Source: Stereocaulon alpinum
Lineage: Eukaryota; Ascomycota; Lecanoromycetes; Lecanorales; Stereocaulaceae
DNA length: 29,696 nt
Direction: 5' to 3'
Assembly (NCBI GenBank): GCA_018257865.1
Contig: JAEUBA010000185.1
Location: 1 to 29,696, forward strand
Part shown: piece after piece, positions 9,548 to 17,865 of the stretch
Layout: each line of letters opens with the position of its first letter
Numbering within the stretch: position 1 is the first letter of the stretch
Position numbers and translations under genes: made by a program
The notes under the pieces: generated by a model
The model's input: only the letters and a program-made list of their open reading frames with translations
Told to the model about the DNA's origin: nothing
Databases searched by the model: none

Positions 9548-10745
9548 TTAACGCTTTGAGTGCTGATTCCCAAGGTTCATGTGTTGGTGAATGTCACGAG
9601 CATGTGGTAGCTCATAAGACCTAGGACTTGGAGGAACGACGTCCAGTTCCACGGCGCCCAAATGTCCTATTAGCTCTGGTCCAACTGTATGATCTTGTGG
9701 CAGCTCATGAGGCGCACGAGTTGCACCATCCATCCCTACCCGGCTCGACTGACCCGGTAATCCGGGGTTATGGCCTTGTGTTGTTCCTCCTGGTGATGCG
9801 CGTATGTTCTCGTTCCCGAGCCTGTCTTGAAGCTTCTTCCTTTTGCGTTGGAGGAGGAGATAGGTTATGCCTCCCGCTGCAGCCAGAGCGTTGATGCTAC
9901 CAACACCGATAGCAGCTTTTGCGCCTACTGTCAGGCCTGCAGATGGTGGTGAAGATAGCGGTGGTGAAGCCGGTGGTGTTGCTGCAATCAGCGTCTGCGA
10001 TATAGCGTTGCCAAGTGAGACAGAGGATTGGGAAAGTGAGACGGAGGATTGGGAAAGTGGGACGGAGGATTGGGAGAGTGAGACGGAGGATTGGGAGAGT
10101 GAGACAGAGGATTGGGAGAGTGAGACGGAGGATTGGGAGAGCGAGGAGCTTGTGACGGAAGTGGTCGATGTGGAACTTTTTGCGGAAGTTGGTGATGTTG
10201 GTCTGGCAATGGTGGGTCCGTATCTTCCAGCTGCATAGTAGGTGCTGAGCTCGCTGAGTAGATTTGATGAATTACGCGTGGGTAACAATAGTGGGTTGTT
10301 GAATATCTTCACAAGTCTTCCATGGCCTTCATCACAGCAGGTAGTGTTGTCTACGGATAGACAGACAGTGTTGTCGCCGCATGTTGTCGTACCCTTGGTG
10401 CCGTTGGAGGTGGCAACCTGCATATCAACTATATCTCGTCAGTTCTCACCCGACTGCAAACAGGTAGCGCGACAAGTGCTGCTGACTTGGTCCGAGGAAT
10501 GGACAGGCGCGATCAGTCCAGCTGGGGTCTGTACAGGCGGCCCCAATCCAAAAACCGTTCGCGCTACCGCAGTGGAAGCTATTTACACAGATCCAATTCC
10601 CCGGACAGCAAGATGAGACAGTTGTAGATGGATCGCAAGGGAGGTTATCATCTACTACTCTGCCAGCCTCTGTAAAGCAAGTCTGCACCTGGCTATGGCA
10701 GAGTTGGAAGGAGAGAAACCATGCGGTCAAGGACGCGTGCTGCAT
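9548..10745 (-). CDS. Secreted cysteine-rich protein with Ser-rich repeats and one membrane segment
   Basis: Two exons are likely: 10745-10487 and 10428-9548, a 58-bp intron with the weak donor GTCAGC, an AACTGAC branch-like site and acceptor ATAG. This model gives 379 residues; the exact splice sites are uncertain. Residues 1-18 resemble a signal peptide. A cysteine-rich extracellular region follows (LPCDPSTTVSSCC, GAACTDPSWTDRACPF, then TCGDNTVC and NTTCCDEGHG), matching a common fungal family of short Cys-rich ectodomain proteins. Next come a Ser/Thr-rich stalk with six LSQSSV units, one transmembrane helix (around SINALAAAGGITYLLL) followed by a basic stop-transfer QRKRKK, and a polar cytoplasmic tail. 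The architecture suggests a cell-surface or wall-sensing protein, but its function is unknown. A broken relative lies just upstream. Confidence 0.75.
10015..10146 (-). repeat. 21-bp tandem repeat encoding six heptads (LSQSSV plus S/P)
   Basis: On the plus strand GAGGATTGGG recurs at 10023, 10044, 10065, 10086, 10107 and 10128, an exact 21-bp period. Being a multiple of three, gain or loss of units keeps the frame. Units differ by a few transitions. On the plus strand the same array gives an antisense open frame of ETEDWES repeats, which I treat as a by-product. Confidence 0.9.
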
Positions 10746-11481
10746 AACGACAGTCCAGGCGAAAATTAGAGAACGACTATCACGACAGGTGGACCGTAGT
10801 TTATAGAAAGGTTCAGAACTCAGCCTTCATGCATAAGTGCACGAATTCCAGTACCAGTGAGGCGCAGGTAAGTGCTCCTGTGGCAATGAACACTGGGCAT
10901 GTCTACTTCGTTGATTTCGTCCTGGCAGTCAAGTAGGGGTCTGCGCTGACGAACGAGCATGACATTTCTCCACATAAAAGTGGGTGCCGGTATCGAATGG
11001 CTGACCAGGATTCGACTCTCAACGCTGAGGCTTCAGCCTGATTTATGTTCAGGTTGTGGCTAATCTTCAAAGACGTAGAGATACACACGGATTACTAGTC
11101 AGCGATGCGGTACGCCACCACTTTTGTAACGTCTCATCAATCGATCCTTAGTTAGTTTCAATACTCGGGAGTTTCGGTTGGCAGGTACGGTACAGAGCGA
11201 CAGCTTTTATTGCGTGGTGACACTGGACAGGACCAACATGATAGGAACGCTTCTCGAGAAGCTTAATAATGATGAACACCAAGGCAACACTAGTTTGTCA
11301 TGCAAAATTGTCTGCCTTGTGCCGCGGCTTAGTCGATATATGGTGTAGCTAAAAGGGTCAAGCTTACGGTGCGATGTAAAGGAGGAAGAAGTAGTCCAAC
11401 TTTGACCAGTATTGCCTAGATTTGCATGGGGAGAGAGCAGTACTTTACGTCGCAATTGCCGCGAGACCATGAGCATCTGAA
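10746..11481. other. Intergenic region, no gene recognised
   Basis: The region lies upstream of the cysteine-rich gene and downstream of its broken paralogue. Short minus-strand open frames at 10903-11088 and 11207-11476 show no recognisable domain or family resemblance. It should contain the promoter of the gene starting at 10745. Confidence 0.5.
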
Positions 11482-12428
11482 TCAGCCATCCAAGCCTGTA
11501 TCATCCCGAGCACTGGATATCTCGTGTATCTCATGATTAGTAGGCATCTCATGGGTTATGTGCACTGCATCCATCTTCATTCGGCTCGAGCACCCCGTCA
11601 ATTCTGGTTTGTGGTCCTCCAGTACTTGGATCGGCGGTGTCAGTGCTCGTCCTGCTCCCCATGACTTCTTCCTTTCCACCGACGCTCTAGCAAGAAGTTA
11701 AGCGCAGCGCCGACTAGACAGACACCAAGCGCTACGCCTACACCAATAGAAGCGGGCGAGAAAGTCTGGCTCGACGAGACAGGCTGCGATGAGAATACAA
11801 CGATAGATGACCGCGACGTGGTCGAGGCTTCTAACAAAGTCGTTGCCTCGTGCGTCACGACCGTAGAGACATAGATGCCGGCTTCATAGTATGTGCTTAG
11901 TGCGGCAAGCAAACTCGAGCCTTCGGATGGTACATGTCCGTTATTGTAATAGGCTATCTCCACGGTTCCTTGACCATTGTAGCAGTATGTCTAATTGTTT
12001 GGGAAAGGACAAACTATGTTGTCAGCACAGCGTGTGGTATCCGTGGTTCAGTTGAAGTAGCCCATGTGGGAGGTTGGAGGCTTCGATTATTATCGATCAG
12101 CAGGACACTCATATAGCGCACTGAATTGGTATATTACAGAGAGGGATCAACAGTGATACGTACCATGCTCTTGTGGCGCGAAACGGCAAGCGGGGTTCTT
12201 CCAGCTGCTATCCGTACAAGACGCAACCTATGGGTACCCGCCTAAGGTACAATATAGGTTTATTATGCATTTCCAGGCTGCTCCCCAACACGAACTGACT
12301 GGAATGTTCGGATCGCATGGTTGGTCACCGGATAAAGCACTGCCGTCCTAGGAGTAGCAATTTCTAATCTGGCTGGTGCTGCGGCTGATGGAAAGGGCGA
12401 CAAACAGGATTGTGTACAATTGCGGCAT
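11482..12428 (-). pseudogene. Decayed tandem paralogue of the cysteine-rich membrane protein
   Basis: The start ATG (12428-12426) opens a signal-peptide-like MPQLYTILFVALS. The frame then reads like the gene at 9548-10745: QPCDPNIPVSSC, then SCTDSSWKNPAC, a GTACGT donor near 12163 and a possible acceptor at 12121. The second part has ADNIVC, then VEIAYYNN, LSTYYEAG, and a membrane segment (IGVGVALGVCLVGAALNFLL). In-frame stops are visible at 12350-12348, 12230-12228, 12050-12048 and 11993-11991. A further frame change near 11640-11680 separates the helix from a tail resembling the intact copy's. The mutual alignment over ectodomain, stalk position, helix and tail supports tandem duplication followed by inactivation. 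Alternative splicing is unlikely to avoid all lesions. Confidence 0.8.
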
Positions 12429-12800
12429 TTTCAATGACACCTTTCAAGTAAGCAGCTCCCTCTTCATGAGGATGTCGAGGATGTAGATGAAGATTTCAGA
12501 ATGTTACCGTGTTCCGTCGAGAAATTGTTGACGGATCCGAAGGACCGGGGCTCAGCAGTGGCTATGCTTGCGGCAAGATGTGCTGAATCACGAGCCGTGC
12601 ACAAAACGCTAAGCTGCGTTCTGCACAACTGAAACACAGAGAAGTAAGAGGCAAGTCTGTCCCAAAAGCGTGCGCTCGTCCGCTTGACGTGAACACGCAC
12701 ATAACGTTCCATGAGCGAGGCCATTCTTTCTGTGGAATCGGGGCAACAAAACCGAGCCCACAACATTGCCAGCAAGGGCATGCGCACGACTAGGTCTATT
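12429..12800. other. Intergenic region, no gene recognised
   Basis: This holds the 3' flank of the acyltransferase gene and the upstream flank of the pseudogene. The open frame overlapping it on the minus strand has no family resemblance. I see no distinct motif. Confidence 0.5.
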
Positions 12801-14162
12801 CTATACTTCCACAGCTTGTTTACCACCGAATACCAATACACTTAATGCCACTGTCACCAGTAACAGCACTACCCAGAAATGCCATAATTCCCACCACCCA
12901 CGAAGCTTTACCTCAGTCGTGATGTGACGACCTTGAGCCAGTGCAGAAGGAAAGTGTCCCGTCTTCGCATGATGCGCGAGAATTTTCTCCTTCTCAAGCC
13001 ATCGTTGCTGGAGCCAGGCGTCGAACTCCTCGAGAGTCGTTAATGGTATGTCAGATACTTGGAAGCATCGCCAATGCATGTGAATCGGTGGTGGGTGGCC
13101 GTCAATGTAAGTCGAGCCTAACGTGTACACATCCTGACCGTATTTTCCTTCTCTATAGCGTCTTTAGAAAGATTGTTGTCGAGAAACCATGAGAGAAGGT
13201 ACTTACGGCACGCCATCATAGGCCAAAGTGCAATCGTAAACCCAATCCAGTGTTCCCTCTAACGCCTTCAGACAGAAGTATGTTCCCGCACTACGTGGAA
13301 TAAGCTGAAACTGCAAATCCGGAATACCTTGCATCCCAGCCCATTTGACACTCTTGGCCCTCCCATTCCTACTGAGGTTCGTACCCTCAGGGAACATCAT
13401 CAACCACATAGGCGCGAGGCCATTTGGACCTCGACGCGTCAATTGATTTAGACGACGTGTCAGTCTTGGACCGTCTTTCTTCATCTTTCTTGACATGAAC
13501 ACGAAACCCGCAAATCGAAGGCCGAGTCCAACGATGGGGATGTACTTGATCGAGTCTTTAAGAACGATGAAGACATTGCCATGCGTCCTTGGCTGGTTAG
13601 TGTATGCTGTCCACCAGAGGTACACCCAGTCGTTGTACATCTGGGAGTTTACTTAGTCGATACATGGAGGAGATAAAGCAGATGCGAGGTACCTGATGGT
13701 TTGCGATTAAAACTAAGCGAGACGCGAAGCCACATTGAAGCCGACCATCTGACAGCTGGTGGAGTTGGTCGCGAACGCTCTCGTCGCCACTTACGTGAAC
13801 TTTGGTGGTCGTCCACCACTGCGTCATTGAGAGTACGAGAAGGGTCATCTGTCTTTTGGTCCAAGCCATATAGCGGTAATACAGATCTCTGTTCAACACG
13901 TAGAGAGGTGCTCCAAGATACTGAGTGGGTGCAATGCTGTAGAGAAGTCGTTAGGGCATGGTGGGAAGTCGTTAGGTCGGACGTACGCAAAACATCCGAA
14001 CCAGAAGTACGTGATCAAGAGCGCTATACGACCAATTCTCTTACTTGTAGCGGCCTCTGGCACTGGCGTACTTTGGAGAAAGCCCTCCTTTACTTCTGGG
14101 TTAGTGTGCTCCTTGGTGAGCTTCATCGTGGGACCGCCATTGTAAATCTTCCTAAAAGACAT
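12801..14162 (-). CDS. Lysophospholipid/1-acylglycerol-3-phosphate acyltransferase (LCLAT1/AGPAT type)
   Basis: Four exons, 14162-13987, 13936-13693, 13640-13207 and 13152-12801, give 401 residues. The introns are 50, 52 and 54 bp with GTACGT, GTACCT and GTAAGT donors and CTACAG, CCCAG and CTATAG acceptors. The PlsC-type domain shows the catalytic H-X4-D motif as NHQMYND (His139, Asp144), then YLWWTAYTN, FGFVFMSRK-like AGFVFMSRK, and the acceptor-binding FPEGT (223-227). Hydrophobic segments lie near residues 44-70 and at the C-terminus (WHFWVVLLLVTVALSVLV), so an ER membrane protein is expected. The family moves acyl groups from acyl-CoA to lysophospholipids; the exact acceptor is not predictable here. 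Length and motif spacing look complete. Confidence 0.92.
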
Positions 14163-14645
14163 GATGAGGGTTGACTAGATATCGCAGCAGTGACTGAATC
14201 CTCTTATAATCAGTAGTGCGAATCAAGCAAAGGCATTAGACTATTCGCGCCTGTGTCAGTTGGAGTCCAGGTCAAGATGGCTGTAAAGGCATTGGAGCCT
14301 GGGAAGTATGCCAACGGGTGTTGTAAGACTTTAGAAGACGAAGGCTGTGCTACGCTAGAGCAACTTAATGCAGACTTAACGCAGCTTCCTGCGGCTGCGG
14401 CTTCGAAGAGAAGCGATTCTATGCAGGGTCCATGATGATGGCCACTTGGCAGGCTCCAAGTCGAAAGAGCAGTTTGTAAGACACAGAAGATGGCCGCAGG
14501 GTAGTAGTTCAGTGAGAGCACTGGACGATGGAGAACTCACGGTATGCTTGGATACAAGACCTTGTCATGATCTCTATGACGCGTCAGGGTCTTTGGTCTT
14601 TGTTTGTCCTTGGAAAGTGCCATCGCCAAAGTTTTGACCGGCGTA

Positions 14646-14664
14646 GACCGCGGCGCCCGCGGTC
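14646..14664. promoter_or_regulatory. GC-rich inverted repeat upstream of bZIP gene
   Basis: GACCGCG and CGCGGTC form perfect 7-bp arms around GGCGC, 132 bp before the bZIP start codon. A dyad of this kind could bind a dimeric regulator. No regulator is assigned from sequence alone. Confidence 0.45.
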
Positions 14665-14673
14665 TCATCGGCA

Positions 14674-14678
14674 CCAAT
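14674..14678 (+). promoter_or_regulatory. CCAAT box upstream of bZIP gene
   Basis: CCAAT lies 118 bp before the ATG, just after the GC-rich dyad, a usual distance for binding of the fungal CCAAT complex. The five-base motif is common by chance. Confidence 0.35.
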
Positions 14679-14795
14679 CGGCCCGGGGCCCTAGGACATT
14701 CGACTTGGAACACCGAGAATACCGAGTATATTTAGGCATCGTTGCGTCTTCGCTTCTTTGCCGAGCTTCATTTTCGCCTTTGACGGAAAAGCAGC

Positions 14796-15626
14796 ATGCC
14801 TCTGCAGCAGCCCAAGCCTAGCAATGAGGCTCCTTCCTCAAGCCCCACCCCCAACCCAGCCCGCGTACGAGACAACCAGCGCCGATCCCGCGCTCGCCGG
14901 AAAGAATATCTACAAGAGCTGGAGGCGAAGCTCAAGCGGTGTGAGGCATCGGGGGTTCAGGCTAGTGTGGACATACAGATTGCCGCTCGAGCTGTCTCAG
15001 CTGAAAATGCTAGACTTCGTGAAGAAAACGTGCGGTTGAAGGATGAGAACTGGGGACTGAAAGAGCAGTTGAAAGCTGTGAGCGAGCAACCACCGGTTGT
15101 GGTAGCAGACAACAATAATCGATGCTGCCTAAGTACCCCCTTGAGTATCGCTGTTGCGGAGCCCGGCAGCTTTGGAGCAGAAGACCACCCCAAGATGCTG
15201 AGCGCTAAGTCAATAGCCTCGAGCCCCACTACCACGAGGCATCCTCCTCAACATGTCGCTACCAATCTCGAGCCATCCATGCAAAGCCTCGCATCCTCAA
15301 ATCATTCCACTCGAACATCTCTACAAAATCGTCTCGAAACCCATGATCCCAGTATCAACAAAACCTCCACCCATACCTATCCTTCTCACACGACGCCAGA
15401 GACAAAGCCAGATGAGCGACGCAATGCTCGCGATCACGAGTCAAACATCAGCGACGACACATCTTCATGTGAATATGCTGCGCATATAATCACGTCTATG
15501 CGGGCGGACGTCAGCACAGAGGATATCAGGGCCGATCTGGGATGTGGGCCCCGTGTTGAAGAGTGGCGGAAATGTAAAGTCAATAATGCGAAGCTGTTCG
15601 TTGCTATGGATCGCTACACTAGGTGA
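14796..15626 (+). CDS. bZIP transcription factor
   Basis: Single exon of 276 residues. The basic region is at about 22-38 (ARVRDNQRRSRARRKEY) and runs directly into a coiled coil (YLQELEAKLKRCE, then AENARLREENVRLKDENWGLKEQL) to about residue 93. The DNA-contact signature reads N-x2-R-S-x2-R-R instead of the textbook N-x2-A-A-x2-C/S-R, a form seen in a group of filamentous-fungal bZIPs with an ENQRRSRARRKEY-like basic region. The middle is low-complexity Ser/Thr/Pro. A conserved-looking C-terminal block (SCEYAAHIITSMRAD then ADLGCG) recurs in that group. A nuclear, dimeric DNA-binding protein is expected; its target genes are unknown. It is transcribed away from the acyltransferase gene. Confidence 0.9.
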   Translation: MPLQQPKPSNEAPSSSPTPNPARVRDNQRRSRARRKEYLQELEAKLKRCEASGVQASVDIQIAARAVSAENARLREENVRLKDENWGLKEQLKAVSEQPPVVVADNNNRCCLSTPLSIAVAEPGSFGAEDHPKMLSAKSIASSPTTTRHPPQHVATNLEPSMQSLASSNHSTRTSLQNRLETHDPSINKTSTHTYPSHTTPETKPDERRNARDHESNISDDTSSCEYAAHIITSMRADVSTEDIRADLGCGPRVEEWRKCKVNNAKLFVAMDRYTR

Positions 15627-16599
15627 ACATTTCAGGAACGCCTTGAAGACTCAGCACCGTGCTTAGCCATGTCTGCGGACGACTAATCAACTTGGATGTT
15701 GCTTTCTGACCATCCGAACCCTGCCCAGCATCTCCACGGTCGCGGAAGAAGCTGGAGACACCATTGTGCAGAGGAACCAATGGAACCAAAAGAAAGTTAG
15801 ACGCGCTACGAAGCCGTACTACGTCTTACTCAGACGTACACAAGAATAAAGGACATGCAACTCAAGTAACCATCTTTCACCTCAGCTAAAGCTTGAACCT
15901 ATTCCAAACAAACAAACCTTCTCTTACCTCCCAACTCCACTCCATCCACTCCATCCATTCTAATATTCCAAAGAAATACTTTCCCAGCTTCTAGACTCCA
16001 ACCATCGTCATTCCTCATCAATAAATCGATAGCGCGTCTTCCAACGCAATTCACACTACCAAACAAACTCTTGCCTCCCTCGCGCACCCAAGCTCCCCTT
16101 CTCTCACCATATCTGCCTCACTGAAGTAACTCACTCCGCTACATACCGTTCGCCATTCAATGCACACCATCCCAGAATCCACAATACAACCTGTCCTACT
16201 CTCCCATCTTGAAACGCAGGCTGCGGTTTTGAACATCCTTATGCTAGTCTGAATTACCGTGTGCCATGAGGTAGGCAGTGTTAGCTCTTTGGGCACTACA
16301 CTACCAGTAAAGCGTCGTCATCCACTTACCTACCGTAAGCGGCAGCTCATTTTGGCGTATCGATTCTTTATTCGAGTGTTTATGTGATAGGTTTCAGGAC
16401 ATGTTAGGCAAGCAATGTAGCATTGACATGAGTACAGAACCAATAGGATAGGCATCTAATACATCCTCTTCTTTGCTTAAAACATTATAGATTCGAGATG
16501 CAGAACTAGATACAATGCCTGCTATGCAGTGAAGGGCACTGAAGCCTTGGGATAGACTTTGTGTGGCGTTTGCCCTCCAGCCTGGTACCGTGGGTTTTC

Positions 16600-16623
16600 A
16601 ACACCACTGAGAAAGGTGGTGTT
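16600..16623. repeat. 8-bp inverted repeat (hairpin), AT-rich downstream
   Basis: AACACCAC (16600-16607) and GTGGTGTT (16616-16623) pair around an 8-base loop, followed by TTATTTATT. It resembles a bacterial-type terminator, but that meaning does not carry over to a fungal nuclear genome. No role is assigned. Confidence 0.4.
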
Positions 16624-16724
16624 TTATTTATTCACGACATGCGGATTCGCGGACGATTCAGCATCGGTACGCGTTCCCCTACATTGTACACATATTGTGC
16701 TTCGCTGAGCTCGTCCACTCTATG

Positions 16725-16745
16725 AGCCCCGTTATTCGCGGGGCT
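16725..16745. repeat. 7-bp GC-rich inverted repeat upstream of gene at 16822
   Basis: AGCCCCG (16725-16731) and CGGGGCT (16739-16745) flank TTATTCG, 77 bp before the likely ATG. The CCCCG/CGGGG halves could be a zinc-finger regulator site on a dyad. This is inference only. Confidence 0.35.
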
Positions 16746-16821
16746 TGGTACCGGTGACACCTAGTCATTGCAGGTCGATTCTGGGAGCCACTCTAGTTTT
16801 TTCTGTTTGTGCATACTACGT

Positions 16822-17865
16822 ATGTGGCCAATTCCGGGATCAGAAGGCGACGGGTCCAAGGAGATTAGGCAGGGAGCCTATGAAGCTGCGATACGCGTCC
16901 TCAACAATTTTTCGCATCTAGATGTGTTAGCGATAATCACTACGATGTACAAACGTTTCACATCCTTAGCTCAGCAGAAGGATATAAACGGTGATAGAGC
17001 TCCACCGCAGCCAAGCTCGGTGCAAGTCCGAGGTGGCTATGGCACTCTCGTCGCCTTAGCTCCGGAGCTACGACACATTATCTGCCGCCGACTCATTGCC
17101 CAAGGCTACATCCAGATCCTTAGCGCGTCTCAAGCCATCAACAAAGAAGCGTCAGGGTTCATCTTCAAAGATGGAACTTTTCGTATGGAGTTCGGGAGCC
17201 CTGGCAACAGTGGGCTCCCACGCAATCCGAGTCAGCTGCTGCTGGAGAATGTGCAGAATGTCAGCATTAGGGTAGACAACAGAATTCGCAACGTCTTTCG
17301 CAGTGAAAGATACTATCCCGGTCCCTCGGTTAGAGGTTTCGTGTGCCGACCTGGTCATGTACATATAATGCAGAAGCTCGAACTTCTTCGGCCATTCGCA
17401 GGTTCGGGTATACATCGAAAGGCTTGCTGTGTGATCTTCGAAGTTTGCATGGAGAGGTGGAAAATGGTCGTGGAGGAAATGCTTGAAGCGTTGAGGTCGT
17501 TTGTGGGCTTTGCAGAAGTCGTCATTGAGATCCGATTGAGAGGGGATCTGGATAGTTCTCTGTACAAGTTTGAGGTCTCTCATGAGGCCGAACTTCGACC
17601 ACCACATGGCTCTCGTCTTCCCCGAGAAGTGGCAGCCGTTGTGCGGATGTATAGAGGCATGAATGTAGTAAGAAAATTCTTGGTACCCACCCTGGGGCAA
17701 GTAACGTCGACCTTGGTTGAGAAAACCACAACAGAGGTGGTTATGCGCCAGAGATACTCGCCTCGCAAACATTTGGAGGCTGCTGTTGTGGAAGACTCGG
17801 CAAGGTTTTGGGCAGATTGGTGCGCGGATAGCTGGCTGCATCGAAGGAGTTTGCCGATTACCTAG
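16822..17865 (+). CDS. Hypothetical protein with F-box-like LAPELR segment
   Basis: Single open frame of 347 residues from the ATG at 16822; a later in-frame ATG at 16945 (codon 42) is an alternative start. Around residue 79, LAPELRHIICRRLIAQGY resembles the start of F-box-like helices in many Pezizomycotina proteins of unknown function (usual form LPPELR.xIYxxLL). The text after it (ASQAINKEASGFIFKDGTF) also fits that family, where residues after the helices describe a buried beta strand. The rest is mixed alpha/beta with no signal peptide or membrane helix. If it is a true F-box it would recruit a Skp1-type ligase, but evidence is weak. I recognise no specific orthologue. Confidence 0.65.
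   Translation: MWPIPGSEGDGSKEIRQGAYEAAIRVLNNFSHLDVLAIITTMYKRFTSLAQQKDINGDRAPPQPSSVQVRGGYGTLVALAPELRHIICRRLIAQGYIQILSASQAINKEASGFIFKDGTFRMEFGSPGNSGLPRNPSQLLLENVQNVSIRVDNRIRNVFRSERYYPGPSVRGFVCRPGHVHIMQKLELLRPFAGSGIHRKACCVIFEVCMERWKMVVEEMLEALRSFVGFAEVVIEIRLRGDLDSSLYKFEVSHEAELRPPHGSRLPREVAAVVRMYRGMNVVRKFLVPTLGQVTSTLVEKTTTEVVMRQRYSPRKHLEAAVVEDSARFWADWCADSWLHRRSLPIT

Larger units (their letters stand above)
14163..14795. promoter_or_regulatory. Divergent promoter region between acyltransferase and bZIP genes
   Basis: The two genes start 633 bp apart on opposite strands. The bZIP-proximal half holds a GC-rich inverted repeat (14646-14664), a CCAAT box (14674-14678) and an AT-rich TATATTT (14727-14733) about 65 bp before the bZIP ATG. 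Short open frames on both strands (for example 14210-14521 minus, 14253-14435 plus) have no family resemblance. Confidence 0.5.
15627..16821. other. Long intergenic region with two hairpins, no confident gene
   Basis: Two minus-strand open frames (16051-16296 and 15899-16087) overlap and lack a proper ATG start or a recognisable domain. I therefore do not call a gene. The right part carries two perfect inverted repeats (listed separately) before the gene at 16822. Confidence 0.5.

Noticed and set aside
9867..10238. Plus-strand open frame of repeated ETEDWES units
   Set aside because: It is antisense to the 21-bp repeat of the cysteine-rich gene. A 21-bp period keeps every frame open, and no start context or domain supports it.
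14210..14521. Minus-strand frame of 103 codons between the acyltransferase and bZIP genes
   Set aside because: No domain, no homology recognised, and it overlaps a plus-strand frame of similar quality; it lies in the shared promoter region.
15899..16296. Two overlapping minus-strand frames that might join to one protein
   Set aside because: The upstream frame begins with GTG and has its first ATG late. No convincing splice sites join the two and no family is recognised.
16600..16623. Hairpin followed by T-rich sequence, like a rho-independent terminator
   Set aside because: The window is fungal nuclear DNA, where this signal is not used. It is kept only as an inverted repeat.
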